11,269 bases of DNA from Eubacterium sp. (GCA_022776205.1 JALFIK010000027.1:1-11269); one strand, 5' to 3'. Counted from the stretch's first letter, positions 1 to 7,604 are shown. The notes: generated by a model from the sequence alone, not told the origin. Made by a program: numbers and translations.

Positions 1-148
1 TCAGGGGCAGACCTGCGGAAAACTGGTAAAAAGTATCCTTGCAAGGGAGCTTGGCGTGAAACCCTGTGAAGTTGAACCGGCAGTTTCCAGGGCACCGATG
101 CGCCCAATCGAGATGAAAGTTCTCGGAAATGATGGAGGTGAGCGCTGA
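1..148 (+). CDS. 3' end of a BFD-type [2Fe-2S] protein or oxidoreductase subunit (partial)
   Basis: Only the last 48 complete codons are present, read from base 2 to the TGA at 146-148. The fragment begins QGQTCGKLV and ends with a basic, proline-containing tail (APMRPIEM). This matches the end of a BFD-like [2Fe-2S] domain, where the last two iron-sulfur cysteines form a C-x4-C pair in a GxCQGxxCG context. The first Cys of that pair would lie just upstream of the window. Such domains occur either as small stand-alone proteins or at the C-terminus of HcnB/OoxA-type FAD subunits of opine, cyanide-forming or hydroxyproline dehydrogenases. The fragment cannot separate the two. Its stop overlaps the ATG of the next gene (TGATG, 1-base overlap), so the two are translationally coupled and probably subunits of one oxidase. 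The likely role is electron transfer from the flavin subunit. Confidence 0.7.
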   Translation, partial: QGQTCGKLVKSILARELGVKPCEVEPAVSRAPMRPIEMKVLGNDGGER

Positions 149-1284
149 TGAAAACAACAGCAGATGTAATTATCATCGGAGGCGGTGTGGTAGGCTGTGC
201 AACCGCTTATTATCTGGCAAAAAGAGGAATTAAAGATGTGATCTTGTTTGAAGCAGATAAGAGTATCGGGCATGGAGGTTCCTCCCGAAACGGAGGGGGT
301 GTCCGACAGTCCGGAAGGGATGAGAGAGAACTTCCTTATGCAATGTATGCGGTAAACAATATGTGGCCTACTCTTTCGGATGAGCTTGGTGTTGACGTGG
401 AGTACTATCAGAAAGGAAACCTGCGCCTTGGAAAAACGGAAGCCCATATGAAAAAATTAAATAATCTTGCGTCGAATGCCCGTGCGCTGGGTTTAAATAT
501 GGAAATCGTCGATGCAAAAACAGTAAAAGAAATCTGCCCATATCTCTCGGATGATATCATCGGAGCCAGCTGGTGTCCGACAGACGGACATGCCAATCCT
601 CTGCTTACGACCCTGGCTTACTACAAACGTTCACTGGAAATGGGGGTACGCTATTTTACCGATGCCAAAGTAAAAGAACTAAGAAAATATAAAGGAAAAG
701 TAAGAAAAGTGGTTCTCGAATCCGGAGAGGTTTTTGAGGCAGAAACAATTATTGTAGCTGCAGGTTACGAGAGTCGTTATATCACAAGAACGGTTGGAAT
801 TGATATTCCGATGACGCGTTATTTTGAAGAAGCTCTTGTAACAGAGTTGCAGCCACATATGTTTGACATAATGCTGGGAACGGCAGATGGAGATTTTTAT
901 GGACATCAGGCGCAGCATGGCTCCTTTGTTTTTGGATCGGAATCCGGACTGGAAGAAGCAACGGATATGTCTCCTTCCATCAATAAGACAAATTCTCTTA
1001 CTGTATCTGCCGGGTGTCGTGCAATCATGGGATATATTCCGATGCTTGCTGATGCAAAGATTGTCCGTACCTGGGGAGGGTGGCTGGATAACTGCTTCGA
1101 TGGGGTACCTGTGATTAGCAGAGTAGATGAGGCACCCGGACTGATTATTGCCTGTGGATTTACAGGACATGGGTTTGGAACTGCACCATCTGTCGGTCTG
1201 ATGCTTTCCCAGATGGTTGCCGGAGAAGAAACAGTCGTAGATATTTCGGCTCTTCGGTACGATCGGTTTAAGAGTACGAGGTAG
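148..1284 (+). CDS. FAD-dependent oxidoreductase, DAO family (glycine/D-amino acid or opine oxidase beta-type subunit)
   Basis: The protein is 378 aa, the usual size for DAO-family enzymes such as sarcosine oxidase beta, OoxB/NoxB, HcnC and DadA-like dehydrogenases. These oxidise the C-N bond of secondary or primary amino acids using FAD. Visible features are an N-terminal dinucleotide fold with GGGVVG at residues 11-16 and an acidic residue (E35) ending the second beta strand. An SSRNGGGVRQ segment at 45-54 is typical of the oxidase-beta branch. A C-terminal GFTGHGFG at 337-344 resembles the family's flavin-contacting motif. There is no signal peptide, so it is probably cytoplasmic. The start is well supported by GGAGGTG at 134-140 and by the 1-base overlap with the upstream [2Fe-2S] gene, which implies a multi-subunit dehydrogenase rather than an oxygen-using oxidase. 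Substrate is unknown: candidates are opine-like, N-methyl or imino amino acids. The family call is firm, the substrate is not. Confidence 0.88.
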   Translation: MKTTADVIIIGGGVVGCATAYYLAKRGIKDVILFEADKSIGHGGSSRNGGGVRQSGRDERELPYAMYAVNNMWPTLSDELGVDVEYYQKGNLRLGKTEAHMKKLNNLASNARALGLNMEIVDAKTVKEICPYLSDDIIGASWCPTDGHANPLLTTLAYYKRSLEMGVRYFTDAKVKELRKYKGKVRKVVLESGEVFEAETIIVAAGYESRYITRTVGIDIPMTRYFEEALVTELQPHMFDIMLGTADGDFYGHQAQHGSFVFGSESGLEEATDMSPSINKTNSLTVSAGCRAIMGYIPMLADAKIVRTWGGWLDNCFDGVPVISRVDEAPGLIIACGFTGHGFGTAPSVGLMLSQMVAGEETVVDISALRYDRFKSTR

Positions 1285-1295
1285 GAGGTGACGGT

Positions 1296-2444
1296 ATGAA
1301 CGGTTTTGAATTTTTTACACCGACCCATGTCATATTCGGGAGGGGATGTATTGCGGACATTGCAGATGAAGCAAAAAAGCTCGGTAAAAAAGGATTGGTT
1401 GTTACCGATGGAGGAATGCTTTCCACAGGTCTTGTAGATAAAGTGACAGGAGCCCTTGACAAAGAGAAAATGGAATATCTGATCTGGTCTGATGTGGTTC
1501 CGAATCCGAGAGATACTGATATTGAAAAAGGAGCAGATTTTGCAAAAGCAAATGGTATTGATTATCTCATTGCCATCGGTGGTGGTTCTGCTATGGATAC
1601 GGCTAAAGCCGTGGGTGCGCTTATGACCAATGGTGGAAAATGTCAGGACTGGTATGAGGGAAATCTGACAAAACCCATCGCACCTTTAATTTGTATTCCT
1701 TCCACCTGTGGAACAGGAAGTGAAGTCACCCACGAATCCATTGTAAATAATACGACAACAATGGAAAAAGATTGTATCTGGGGACCAATGGTTAATGTAA
1801 CTACTGCTTTTCTTGATTCAGAAATGCTTGACGGTCTGCCGGGAAAAATTCTTGCATCTACAGGAATGGATGCCCTTACCCACGCAGTGGAAGCGTATGT
1901 TTGTAAAGCGTCTTCAGCATTAACAGATGCCATTGCCATACAGGCGATTCGCATGATTAGTGATAATCTGGAAAAGGCGGTAAAAACTCATGATCCGGAA
2001 GCATTAGACCAGATGATGGCGGCAAGTACAATGGCGGGTATGGCTTTTGGAAATTCCGATGTGGCAAGTGTTCATTCAATTTCTGAGGCGCTGGGGGGCC
2101 TTTATGATATTCCCCATGGCGTGGCAAATGCTATGATGCTCGCTCCTGTTTCCCGGTTAAGTGTAAACGGTGCACCTGAAAAATATGCCGACGTTGCCAG
2201 GGCTCTGGGAATAAATACAGAGGGTATGACGGTAGTGGAAGCCGCATATGCCGGAGTGGACCGAATGCAGGAGATGGCTGATGAGCTTGGGATTCCTCAT
2301 TTTGGTGATATGGTAAAAATCAATCCAAAAGACTTTCACCGTCTGGCAAAAACAGCTGCACAAGCTTCCGAGACAGAAGATAATCCGGTATTAATGAAAG
2401 AAGAAGATTTTTATCAGTTATTTGAAAAATTATACAGAGAATAA
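1296..2444 (+). CDS. Iron-containing alcohol dehydrogenase (group III ADH)
   Basis: The protein is 382 aa, standard for FucO/propanediol-oxidoreductase-type dehydrogenases that interconvert alcohols and aldehydes with NAD(P). The nucleotide-binding motif GGGSAMDTAK lies at 95-104 and PSTCGTGSEVT at 135-145. The four expected metal ligands are present in family spacing: D192 and H196 (GMDALTHAVE), H260 (SVHSISEALGG) and H274 (IPHGVAN). The enzyme should therefore be active and cytoplasmic. The start is clear: AGGAGGTG at 1283-1290 overlaps the stop of the FAD gene, with a 5-base spacer. It sits 11 bases downstream of that gene, so the two are co-transcribed. In this context it probably reduces, or reversibly oxidises, an aldehyde made when the amine substrate is cleaved. 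That is inference, since this family is promiscuous and the sequence does not fix the substrate. Confidence 0.93.
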   Translation: MNGFEFFTPTHVIFGRGCIADIADEAKKLGKKGLVVTDGGMLSTGLVDKVTGALDKEKMEYLIWSDVVPNPRDTDIEKGADFAKANGIDYLIAIGGGSAMDTAKAVGALMTNGGKCQDWYEGNLTKPIAPLICIPSTCGTGSEVTHESIVNNTTTMEKDCIWGPMVNVTTAFLDSEMLDGLPGKILASTGMDALTHAVEAYVCKASSALTDAIAIQAIRMISDNLEKAVKTHDPEALDQMMAASTMAGMAFGNSDVASVHSISEALGGLYDIPHGVANAMMLAPVSRLSVNGAPEKYADVARALGINTEGMTVVEAAYAGVDRMQEMADELGIPHFGDMVKINPKDFHRLAKTAAQASETEDNPVLMKEEDFYQLFEKLYRE

Positions 2445-2459
2445 AAAATGTTGAAAGGC

Positions 2460-2497
2460 AAAGGCGTCGAAAGAAAGAACTCTTTTTACGCCTTTTT
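2460..2497 (+). terminator. Intrinsic terminator or attenuator-like hairpin inside the operon
   Basis: An 8-bp perfect inverted repeat, AAAGGCGT at 2460-2467 and ACGCCTTT at 2488-2495, is extended inward by AAAG/CTTT (2470-2473 with 2482-2485) across a small internal mismatch. The right arm runs into five Ts (2493-2497). This is the shape of a rho-independent terminator, though GC content is modest. It separates the alcohol dehydrogenase from the OCD-family gene by an 82-base gap, much wider than most other gaps in the cluster. No convincing promoter follows it, so partial read-through that lowers downstream expression seems more likely than a full operon break. Confidence 0.65.
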
Positions 2498-2526
2498 CTA
2501 TAAATATATAATTGGAGGAAAGTATA

Positions 2527-3726
2527 ATGGCAGAAAAAAAAGATTTAATGAAAAATGAATTGCAGCATATGCTCGAGAGCGGGAAGCTTCGTTTTCTATA
2601 TCTTGATGAAGAAGATATGATTGAAGCCGGCGTTCTTGATGCAAAGAAGGCAGTAGATATCATGGAGGAGACTATGGGTCTTATGGAAGACGGAGACTAT
2701 CTGATGGGAGGTCCGGATCACAATGCACATGGTCTGATGTTAGAATTTCCGAAGAAATCCAATATTCCGAATTTTCCATTAAATGTTGGAAGGGATCGTC
2801 GTTTTATTGCCATGCCGGCTTATCTGGGTGGAAGATTCCATGTAGCCGGTGAAAAATGGTACGGCTCCAATGGAGATAATCGCAAAAAAGGATTCCCCAG
2901 ATCCATTTTAATGGCAATGTTAAACGATGTGGAGACGGGGGCTCCTTTATGTATGATGTCAGCAAATCTGCTGAGTTCCATGCGAACAGGAGCAATGCCT
3001 GGACTGGCTTCCAAATTACTGGCAAGAAAAGATTCGAAGGTGTTAGCTGTCATTGGACCTGGTGCCATTAACCGTTCCTGTGTTAATGCAATTTTGACAA
3101 ACGCAACTAATATTGAAAAGATTAAAATTAAAGGAAGTTCCATCAATTCCAAAACTGCCATTTCTATGAAAAAATATCTGGAAAAAAAGTATCCGCACAT
3201 CAAGGATATTGAAATTGTAGGTGATTTAGAAACGGCAATCCGTGATTCTGATATTGTTTCGGAAGCGGTTTCATGTGCATTCGGAGAATGGCCGACTTAT
3301 AAACGGGAGTGGTTTAAAAAAGGTGCCACGATTATTTCTGCCAGCACGTTTAACATGGACAAAAAAGAACTGATCGATATTCGTAAAGTGCTTGATAATT
3401 ACGAAATGGTTGACGAATATGCACAGGAAGATGACATGGGATTTGATGAAAATGGAATGCGATTACCGACCGGATGTATGGGTGAGGAATTTGCATATAT
3501 GGTTCGGGACGGTTTAATTGAACGTGACAGCATAGATACGTTAGGAGAGATTATTCGTGGGAAGAAACCGGGCAGACAGTCGGAAGATGAGATTATTCTT
3601 GTCGGTATTGAGGGAATGCCGATTGAGGATGTTGCCTGGGGTTATGAGTGTTATTTAACAGCATTAGAAAAAGGAATCGGACAGAAATTAAAAGTATGGA
3701 ACCATCCGGCAATGGCGGATGACTGA
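2527..3726 (+). CDS. Ornithine cyclodeaminase/mu-crystallin family protein (NAD-binding, atypical active site)
   Basis: The protein is 399 aa, longer than the roughly 320-350 aa of classical ornithine cyclodeaminase. Family features are MPAYLGGRF at 96-104, a substrate-region lysine in GEKWYG (K110), NDVETGAPL at 133-141, SSMRTGAMPGLAS at 150-162 (R153 matching the family's carboxylate-binding Arg) and a Rossmann motif GPGAINR at 177-183. The last replaces the usual GAGxQAR. By hand alignment, the position of the catalytic Asp of Pseudomonas OCD (in GDCPGKTEL) falls in STFNMDKKEL and is not Asp. The protein may therefore be an imine reductase or amino acid dehydrogenase rather than a cyclodeaminase. 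I recall relatives in public annotation being called tyramine oxidase subunit B, but this name does not establish function. ATG 2527 is chosen because GGAGGA at 2514-2519 precedes it by 7 bases; the in-frame TTG at 2512 has no such site. Confidence 0.85.
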   Translation: MAEKKDLMKNELQHMLESGKLRFLYLDEEDMIEAGVLDAKKAVDIMEETMGLMEDGDYLMGGPDHNAHGLMLEFPKKSNIPNFPLNVGRDRRFIAMPAYLGGRFHVAGEKWYGSNGDNRKKGFPRSILMAMLNDVETGAPLCMMSANLLSSMRTGAMPGLASKLLARKDSKVLAVIGPGAINRSCVNAILTNATNIEKIKIKGSSINSKTAISMKKYLEKKYPHIKDIEIVGDLETAIRDSDIVSEAVSCAFGEWPTYKREWFKKGATIISASTFNMDKKELIDIRKVLDNYEMVDEYAQEDDMGFDENGMRLPTGCMGEEFAYMVRDGLIERDSIDTLGEIIRGKKPGRQSEDEIILVGIEGMPIEDVAWGYECYLTALEKGIGQKLKVWNHPAMADD

Positions 3727-3760
3727 TTTTAAAAAACGGATTCCAAAAGGAGTTTTGCAT

Positions 3761-5278
3761 ATGAATGAAAAAAATATATTGAAACGAATCACATATTATA
3801 TGAATCCGAAACATATCGAAAGAAAGATGGTTTATCTATGGATTTTCTGGATTATTTTTAATGTGGTCTTATTCTTTATTCCTCATAGTGTATCAAAAGG
3901 AACGTTTTGGATCCTTGTGCCGATGGCCGGATTGTTTATCTATGCCCATGTGACCAAAGATGTTATGCAAAGCCTTTTGATGGGCACTTTTTCCATGTAT
4001 ATTCTGTGGTATAAGACGGGTATGATCGGTCATTTCTTTGAAGACTGTGAGACTGTACTGGCTGACCCGGAAAACATTGAGATGTATATGTCCTTCTTTT
4101 TATGCGGTGGGTTGATTATTGCTTTAAAAAGAAGTGGTGCGACAAAAGCGTTTTCCGAATTCGTTACACAGAAGTTTGGAGGAAGTGAGAAGATTATTAA
4201 TGGTACGGCGGGAATTTATGCGGGCATTATGTCCATTGATGATTATGTTTCAGCTCTTACTGCCGGTGCAGCCTTTTCTTCCCTGATTGATAAAATTAAA
4301 AAACCGAGACTTGCCCTTGCTTATGTCATTCGTACATTCAGTATCTGTATTTCAGCCATGCTGCCATTTGGTGCCTGGGGATATTTTATCATTTTTCAGA
4401 TAGCGGATGCGAAAAATGTGACGAGTCGGGCACAGGCAACCCATATTTTTATGCAGTCTGTTCCGTTTATGTTTTATGCGATTGTATCCTGTGTGATTGC
4501 CTTTGCTTTCGCAATGAACTGGATTCCGCGAGTCGGTCCGATGAAAAAAGCCTACGAATTAATTGAAAAAGGTATTCAGATGGGAGATCTGGAAGGGAGT
4601 TCGGAAGAAAAAGAGGCCCGGGAGGAAGAGGACTTTGACGAAACGGACCCAAGAAAACAGCACATCAGTGTATGGAATTTATTACTTCCGATGATTGTCA
4701 TTGCCGTGGCGCTCATTGCCACCGGACTAAATTGTTTTCTTGCCTTTGGCATCACTGTTTTTTTTACTGCTGCATTATATATTTTCCAGGGAATCATGAC
4801 GATCGGAGAATATGTCCAGTGTATTGTAGATGGTTTCATTGATATGGTGGATATGGTTATTATTCTTATGATTGGTTATACCATGCAGGAAGTTATGTAT
4901 ACGATGGGAATGGAAACGTTTGTAAAAGGCGTCTGTGGTGCAATCCCTATTGCAGCATTGATTCCGGTTTTACTGTATCTCGTATTTAGTTTTACAGAAT
5001 TTTTATACAGTCTGAACTATACCTTATATCAGATTGCTCTTCCGGTAATGCTTGTTGTCCTTCCGACACTTGGTGCAAATGTACCCCTTTGTATTGGCGC
5101 CATCATTTCCGCCGGATTATTCGGTTCGCATGCCTGTGTTGTATCCGATTTGGGGATTATTTCCGCGCGAGCCTGTCGTGTTACGGTTTATGAGCAGTAT
5201 CGGACTTCTCTCCCGTACGTTTTTCTTGCCGGAGCTATTTCGGCTGTATTTTATCTGATTGCTGGTTTTGTATTTTAA
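3761..5278 (+). CDS. NhaC-family Na+/H+ antiporter-like membrane transporter
   Basis: The protein is 505 aa and strongly hydrophobic, with about 11-12 predicted membrane segments. Segments after residue 20 include IFWIIFNVVLFFI, LVPMAGLFIYAHV and MSFFLCGGLIIAL. DDYVSALTAG at 160-169 and MLPFGAWGYF at 200-209 are characteristic of the NhaC superfamily, as is the hydrophobic C-terminal half. A charged, Glu-rich cytoplasmic-type loop (about 262-300) splits the two halves. NhaC relatives include sodium/proton antiporters and organic-substrate exchangers such as malate/lactate MleN. Here, between an amine-oxidation module and a polyamine importer, it may export a product or exchange substrate against H+ or Na+. 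The chosen start, ATG 3761, has AAGGAG at 3747-3752 with an 8-base spacer. An in-frame ATG at 3719 overlaps the previous gene's end but would add 14 polar residues without a good binding site. Confidence 0.85.
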   Translation: MNEKNILKRITYYMNPKHIERKMVYLWIFWIIFNVVLFFIPHSVSKGTFWILVPMAGLFIYAHVTKDVMQSLLMGTFSMYILWYKTGMIGHFFEDCETVLADPENIEMYMSFFLCGGLIIALKRSGATKAFSEFVTQKFGGSEKIINGTAGIYAGIMSIDDYVSALTAGAAFSSLIDKIKKPRLALAYVIRTFSICISAMLPFGAWGYFIIFQIADAKNVTSRAQATHIFMQSVPFMFYAIVSCVIAFAFAMNWIPRVGPMKKAYELIEKGIQMGDLEGSSEEKEAREEEDFDETDPRKQHISVWNLLLPMIVIAVALIATGLNCFLAFGITVFFTAALYIFQGIMTIGEYVQCIVDGFIDMVDMVIILMIGYTMQEVMYTMGMETFVKGVCGAIPIAALIPVLLYLVFSFTEFLYSLNYTLYQIALPVMLVVLPTLGANVPLCIGAIISAGLFGSHACVVSDLGIISARACRVTVYEQYRTSLPYVFLAGAISAVFYLIAGFVF

Positions 5279-5307
5279 TTGACGGGAAAAGTTTCCTGTG
5301 AATAAAA
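5279..5307 (+). promoter_or_regulatory. Possible weak sigma-A promoter upstream of potA
   Basis: TTGACG at 5279-5284 is a 5/6 match to the -35 box. It is followed after 16 bases by AATAAA (5301-5306) or after 17 by ATAAAA (5302-5307), which are poor -10 matches. The gap between the antiporter stop and potA is large enough (85 bases) to hold an internal promoter, which would give the Pot transporter its own expression level. The -10 is weak, so this is only a candidate. Confidence 0.3.
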
Positions 5308-5338
5308 AACAAGGAATGCATATTGTATTCCCTGGTTT
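5307..5338 (+). repeat. Imperfect inverted repeat (hairpin) between the antiporter and potA
   Basis: AAAC at 5307-5310 pairs with GTTT at 5335-5338. The inner arms GGAATGC (5313-5319) and GTATTCC (5325-5331) pair with one G-U wobble around an ATATT loop. One mismatch and one bulge lie between the two helices. It is not followed by a T-run, so it is not a classical terminator. It could be an operator, an mRNA-processing or stabilising stem, or chance. Confidence 0.4.
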
Positions 5339-5363
5339 GTGTAAATAAAGAATGGAGAGATCT

Positions 5364-6791
5364 ATGGATAATTTAATAGAATTAAAACATATTAAAAAAT
5401 GTTATGTGGGAGATATCCCTGCAGTGTGCGATATTAACCTTAAAGTAAAATGGGGGGAGTTTGTTACTCTCCTCGGACCATCCGGATGCGGGAAATCTAC
5501 AATTATCCGTATGATCGCAGGTTTTGAACAGCCTACTTCCGGACAGATTCTTCTGGAGGGAAAAGATATCAGCACGATGCCCCCAAATGAAAGAAAGATT
5601 AACACCGTTTTCCAGAAGTATGCTCTTTTTCCCCATTTAAATATTTATGACAATATTGCTTTTGGCCTTCGGGAAAAAAAGATGGACAAAGCGCTTATTG
5701 ACAAAGAAGTAAAGCATGTGTTGGAGGTTGTGGATCTGGAAGGGTTTGAAAAAAGAAAGGTGCAGAGCTTGTCCGGCGGTCAGCAGCAAAGAATCGCTAT
5801 TGCAAGAGCAATCGTTAATAAACCGGATATTCTTTTACTGGATGAACCCCTCGGAGCTCTTGATTATAAAATGCGTGTGGAGATGCAGTTAGAATTAAAA
5901 CGAATGCATAAAGAACTTGGCATTACGTTTATTTTTGTTACCCACGATCAGGAAGAAGCACTTACCATGTCGGATAAAATTGTTGTCATGTCGAAAGGAA
6001 TGAAACAACAGGAGGGAACTCCGGAAGAAATTTACAGTCGTCCGGTTAACGCTTTTGTCGCGGATTTTATTGGTGAGAGTAATATTTTTAATGGACGTAA
6101 GACCAGAGAAGATACCGTTCGTTTTATGGGTCAGGAATTTATTTGTAATGATAATTTCCCGACGGATACAGAAGTGGATGCGATGATTCGGCCGGAGCTT
6201 GTGGAGCTTTGTGACCCGGAAAAGGGACAGCTCACGGGAGAAGTCATTTCTTCCATATTTAAGGGAAAACGGTATGAAATTACCCTGCAGTGTGGGAAAA
6301 ATGAAATCGTTGCGGAAAGTAAAGAAGGGAAAGAAATCGGAGAAAAATTAGGAATCTGTTTTCCTCCTTCTTCCATCCACAATATGCTAAGTGATGGTAT
6401 GGTTAATCATTTAGAAGGTATTCTGGATGAAGAGGGACGGCTCCGTATGATCGATGGTAGTTTTAAAGTGGATATTACGGAGATTTTTCCGGAATACACC
6501 TGTAAAGACGGTAAAATATACGACAGCAATCATAATCAGGTCCTTGTGGAAGGGACAAAAGTGGAAATGTATTTTGCACCGGAAGATGCTGCTTTGTCAG
6601 ACAATCCGGAAGAGGGACATTTTCTCGGACATATTACCTCAATTATCTATAAGGGCGATCATTATAATTACCGGATTATGAGTAAAAATAAGGTGGAATA
6701 TTCCGTGGATGACGAGTATCTGTGGAATGTGGGAGACTATGTTAGTATTGTTGTACCAAGGAAAATTCGTCATTATAATGTTTATAAATAG
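5364..6791 (+). CDS. potA: Spermidine/putrescine-type ABC transporter ATP-binding protein PotA, extended C-terminus
   Basis: This is the ATPase of a polyamine importer. All motor motifs are intact: Walker A GPSGCGKST (38-46), Q-loop region FQKYALFPH (83-91), signature LSGGQQQR (136-143), Walker B ILLLDEP (156-162) and the H-loop histidine in VTHDQEEALTMSD (H194). A TOBE-type regulatory region begins near residue 270 (MIRPELVEL). At 475 aa the protein is about 100 residues longer than typical PotA (around 350-380). The excess seems to be a second TOBE-like unit at about 396-475 resembling the first: GEVISSIFKGKRY against GHITSIIYKGDHY. ATG 5364 is preferred because GGAG at 5354-5357 precedes it by 6 bases and the protein then begins MDNLIEL, as PotA proteins usually do. 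An in-frame ATG at 5352 lacks a ribosome binding site. It is first in a four-gene pot cluster and works with the permeases and lipoprotein encoded downstream. Confidence 0.95.
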   Translation: MDNLIELKHIKKCYVGDIPAVCDINLKVKWGEFVTLLGPSGCGKSTIIRMIAGFEQPTSGQILLEGKDISTMPPNERKINTVFQKYALFPHLNIYDNIAFGLREKKMDKALIDKEVKHVLEVVDLEGFEKRKVQSLSGGQQQRIAIARAIVNKPDILLLDEPLGALDYKMRVEMQLELKRMHKELGITFIFVTHDQEEALTMSDKIVVMSKGMKQQEGTPEEIYSRPVNAFVADFIGESNIFNGRKTREDTVRFMGQEFICNDNFPTDTEVDAMIRPELVELCDPEKGQLTGEVISSIFKGKRYEITLQCGKNEIVAESKEGKEIGEKLGICFPPSSIHNMLSDGMVNHLEGILDEEGRLRMIDGSFKVDITEIFPEYTCKDGKIYDSNHNQVLVEGTKVEMYFAPEDAALSDNPEEGHFLGHITSIIYKGDHYNYRIMSKNKVEYSVDDEYLWNVGDYVSIVVPRKIRHYNVYK

Positions 6792-6812
6792 AGGGGAAAG
6801 GAGGAAAGGAAT

Positions 6813-7604
6813 ATGGGAAAAAAGTATCTGGAACGAAGTAGCCTTGGAATTCCTTATTTTCTCTTTATGGGGCTGTTTGTTGTTCTTCCGGTATTGATTA
6901 TTTTATACTATGCTTTTACGAATGGACAGGGACAGTTCTCAATGGAGAATCTGTTTCTATTTTTCCGGGATGGAAGAACCATCGGAACCCTTTTTTACAG
7001 CCTGTTTGTGGCAGTAACGGTGACCTGTGTGTGCCTGGTCATTGCCTATCCTGTTGCGTATTTGCTGGCAAAAACAAAATGGAACAGGAATGGAACGCTT
7101 CTGTTATTGTTTATTGCTCCGATGTGGATTAATTTTACCTTAAGGATTACTGCTTTGAAAGAAGTGCTTAATTTATTTGAAGGGAATCTGGCTTTCCATC
7201 CTCTGTTTAACACGATTATCGGGATGACGTACGATTTTCTCCCATTTATGATTCTTCCAATTTATAATACGATTACAAAGATAGATAAAAGCTATGAGGA
7301 GGTTGCCCGGGACCTGGGAGCAAAACCTTCCCACGTTTTGTCCAAAATCATTATTCCTTTATCGAAACCGGGAATCATCAGTGGGATTAGTATGGTGTTT
7401 TTGCCATCCATGACAAACTACGTTGTATTGGATATGATGTATAACAGTACTTATATTATGGGAAGTCTGATCGGAAGTTATTTCTCTATGTATGACTGGC
7501 ATAATGGTTCTGTGATCTCTATGATTTTATTATTGATCATACTGATTTCTTCCGTCGCTTCGGGAGAATTTAAAACACGGGAAGAGGGAGGTGCTTTTGA
7601 ATGA
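6813..7604 (+). CDS. potB: Spermidine/putrescine-type ABC transporter permease PotB
   Basis: The protein is 263 aa with about six hydrophobic segments, the first at roughly 12-34 and the last at roughly 234-249. It is an integral inner-membrane permease of the binding-protein-dependent type. The cytoplasmic EAA loop that docks on the ATPase is clear at 161-187 (YEEVARDLGAKPSHVL followed by IIIPLSKPG). The segment IAPMWINFTLR at 101-111 resembles PotB-subfamily sequences. AAAGGAGGAAAGG before the ATG provides a strong ribosome binding site, 21 bases after potA stops. The reading frame overlaps potC by 4 bases (ATGA), which indicates translational coupling and equal amounts of the two permeases. 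It should form a heterodimer with PotC. Confidence 0.94.
   Translation: MGKKYLERSSLGIPYFLFMGLFVVLPVLIILYYAFTNGQGQFSMENLFLFFRDGRTIGTLFYSLFVAVTVTCVCLVIAYPVAYLLAKTKWNRNGTLLLLFIAPMWINFTLRITALKEVLNLFEGNLAFHPLFNTIIGMTYDFLPFMILPIYNTITKIDKSYEEVARDLGAKPSHVLSKIIIPLSKPGIISGISMVFLPSMTNYVVLDMMYNSTYIMGSLIGSYFSMYDWHNGSVISMILLLIILISSVASGEFKTREEGGAFE

Noticed and set aside
679..1328. Long open frames on the minus strand opposite the FAD oxidoreductase
   Set aside because: They lie fully antisense to a well-supported gene, show no recognisable family features and are rich in Cys, Ser and Arg, as expected for shadow frames.
2507..2512. Perfect TATAAT hexamer before the OCD-family gene
   Set aside because: Transcription from it would begin at about 2519, inside or just after the ribosome binding site, and there is no good -35 box at 17 bases. 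It is more likely chance in an AT-rich spacer.
2512..2526. In-frame TTG start giving five more residues on the OCD-family protein
   Set aside because: This TTG overlaps the GGAGGA that serves ATG 2527 and has no ribosome binding site of its own.
3719..3760. In-frame ATG start for the antiporter overlapping the OCD stop
   Set aside because: ATG 3761 has AAGGAG at good spacing, and the extra 14 residues are polar and unlike a family N-terminus. Coupled use of the upstream ATG cannot be fully excluded.
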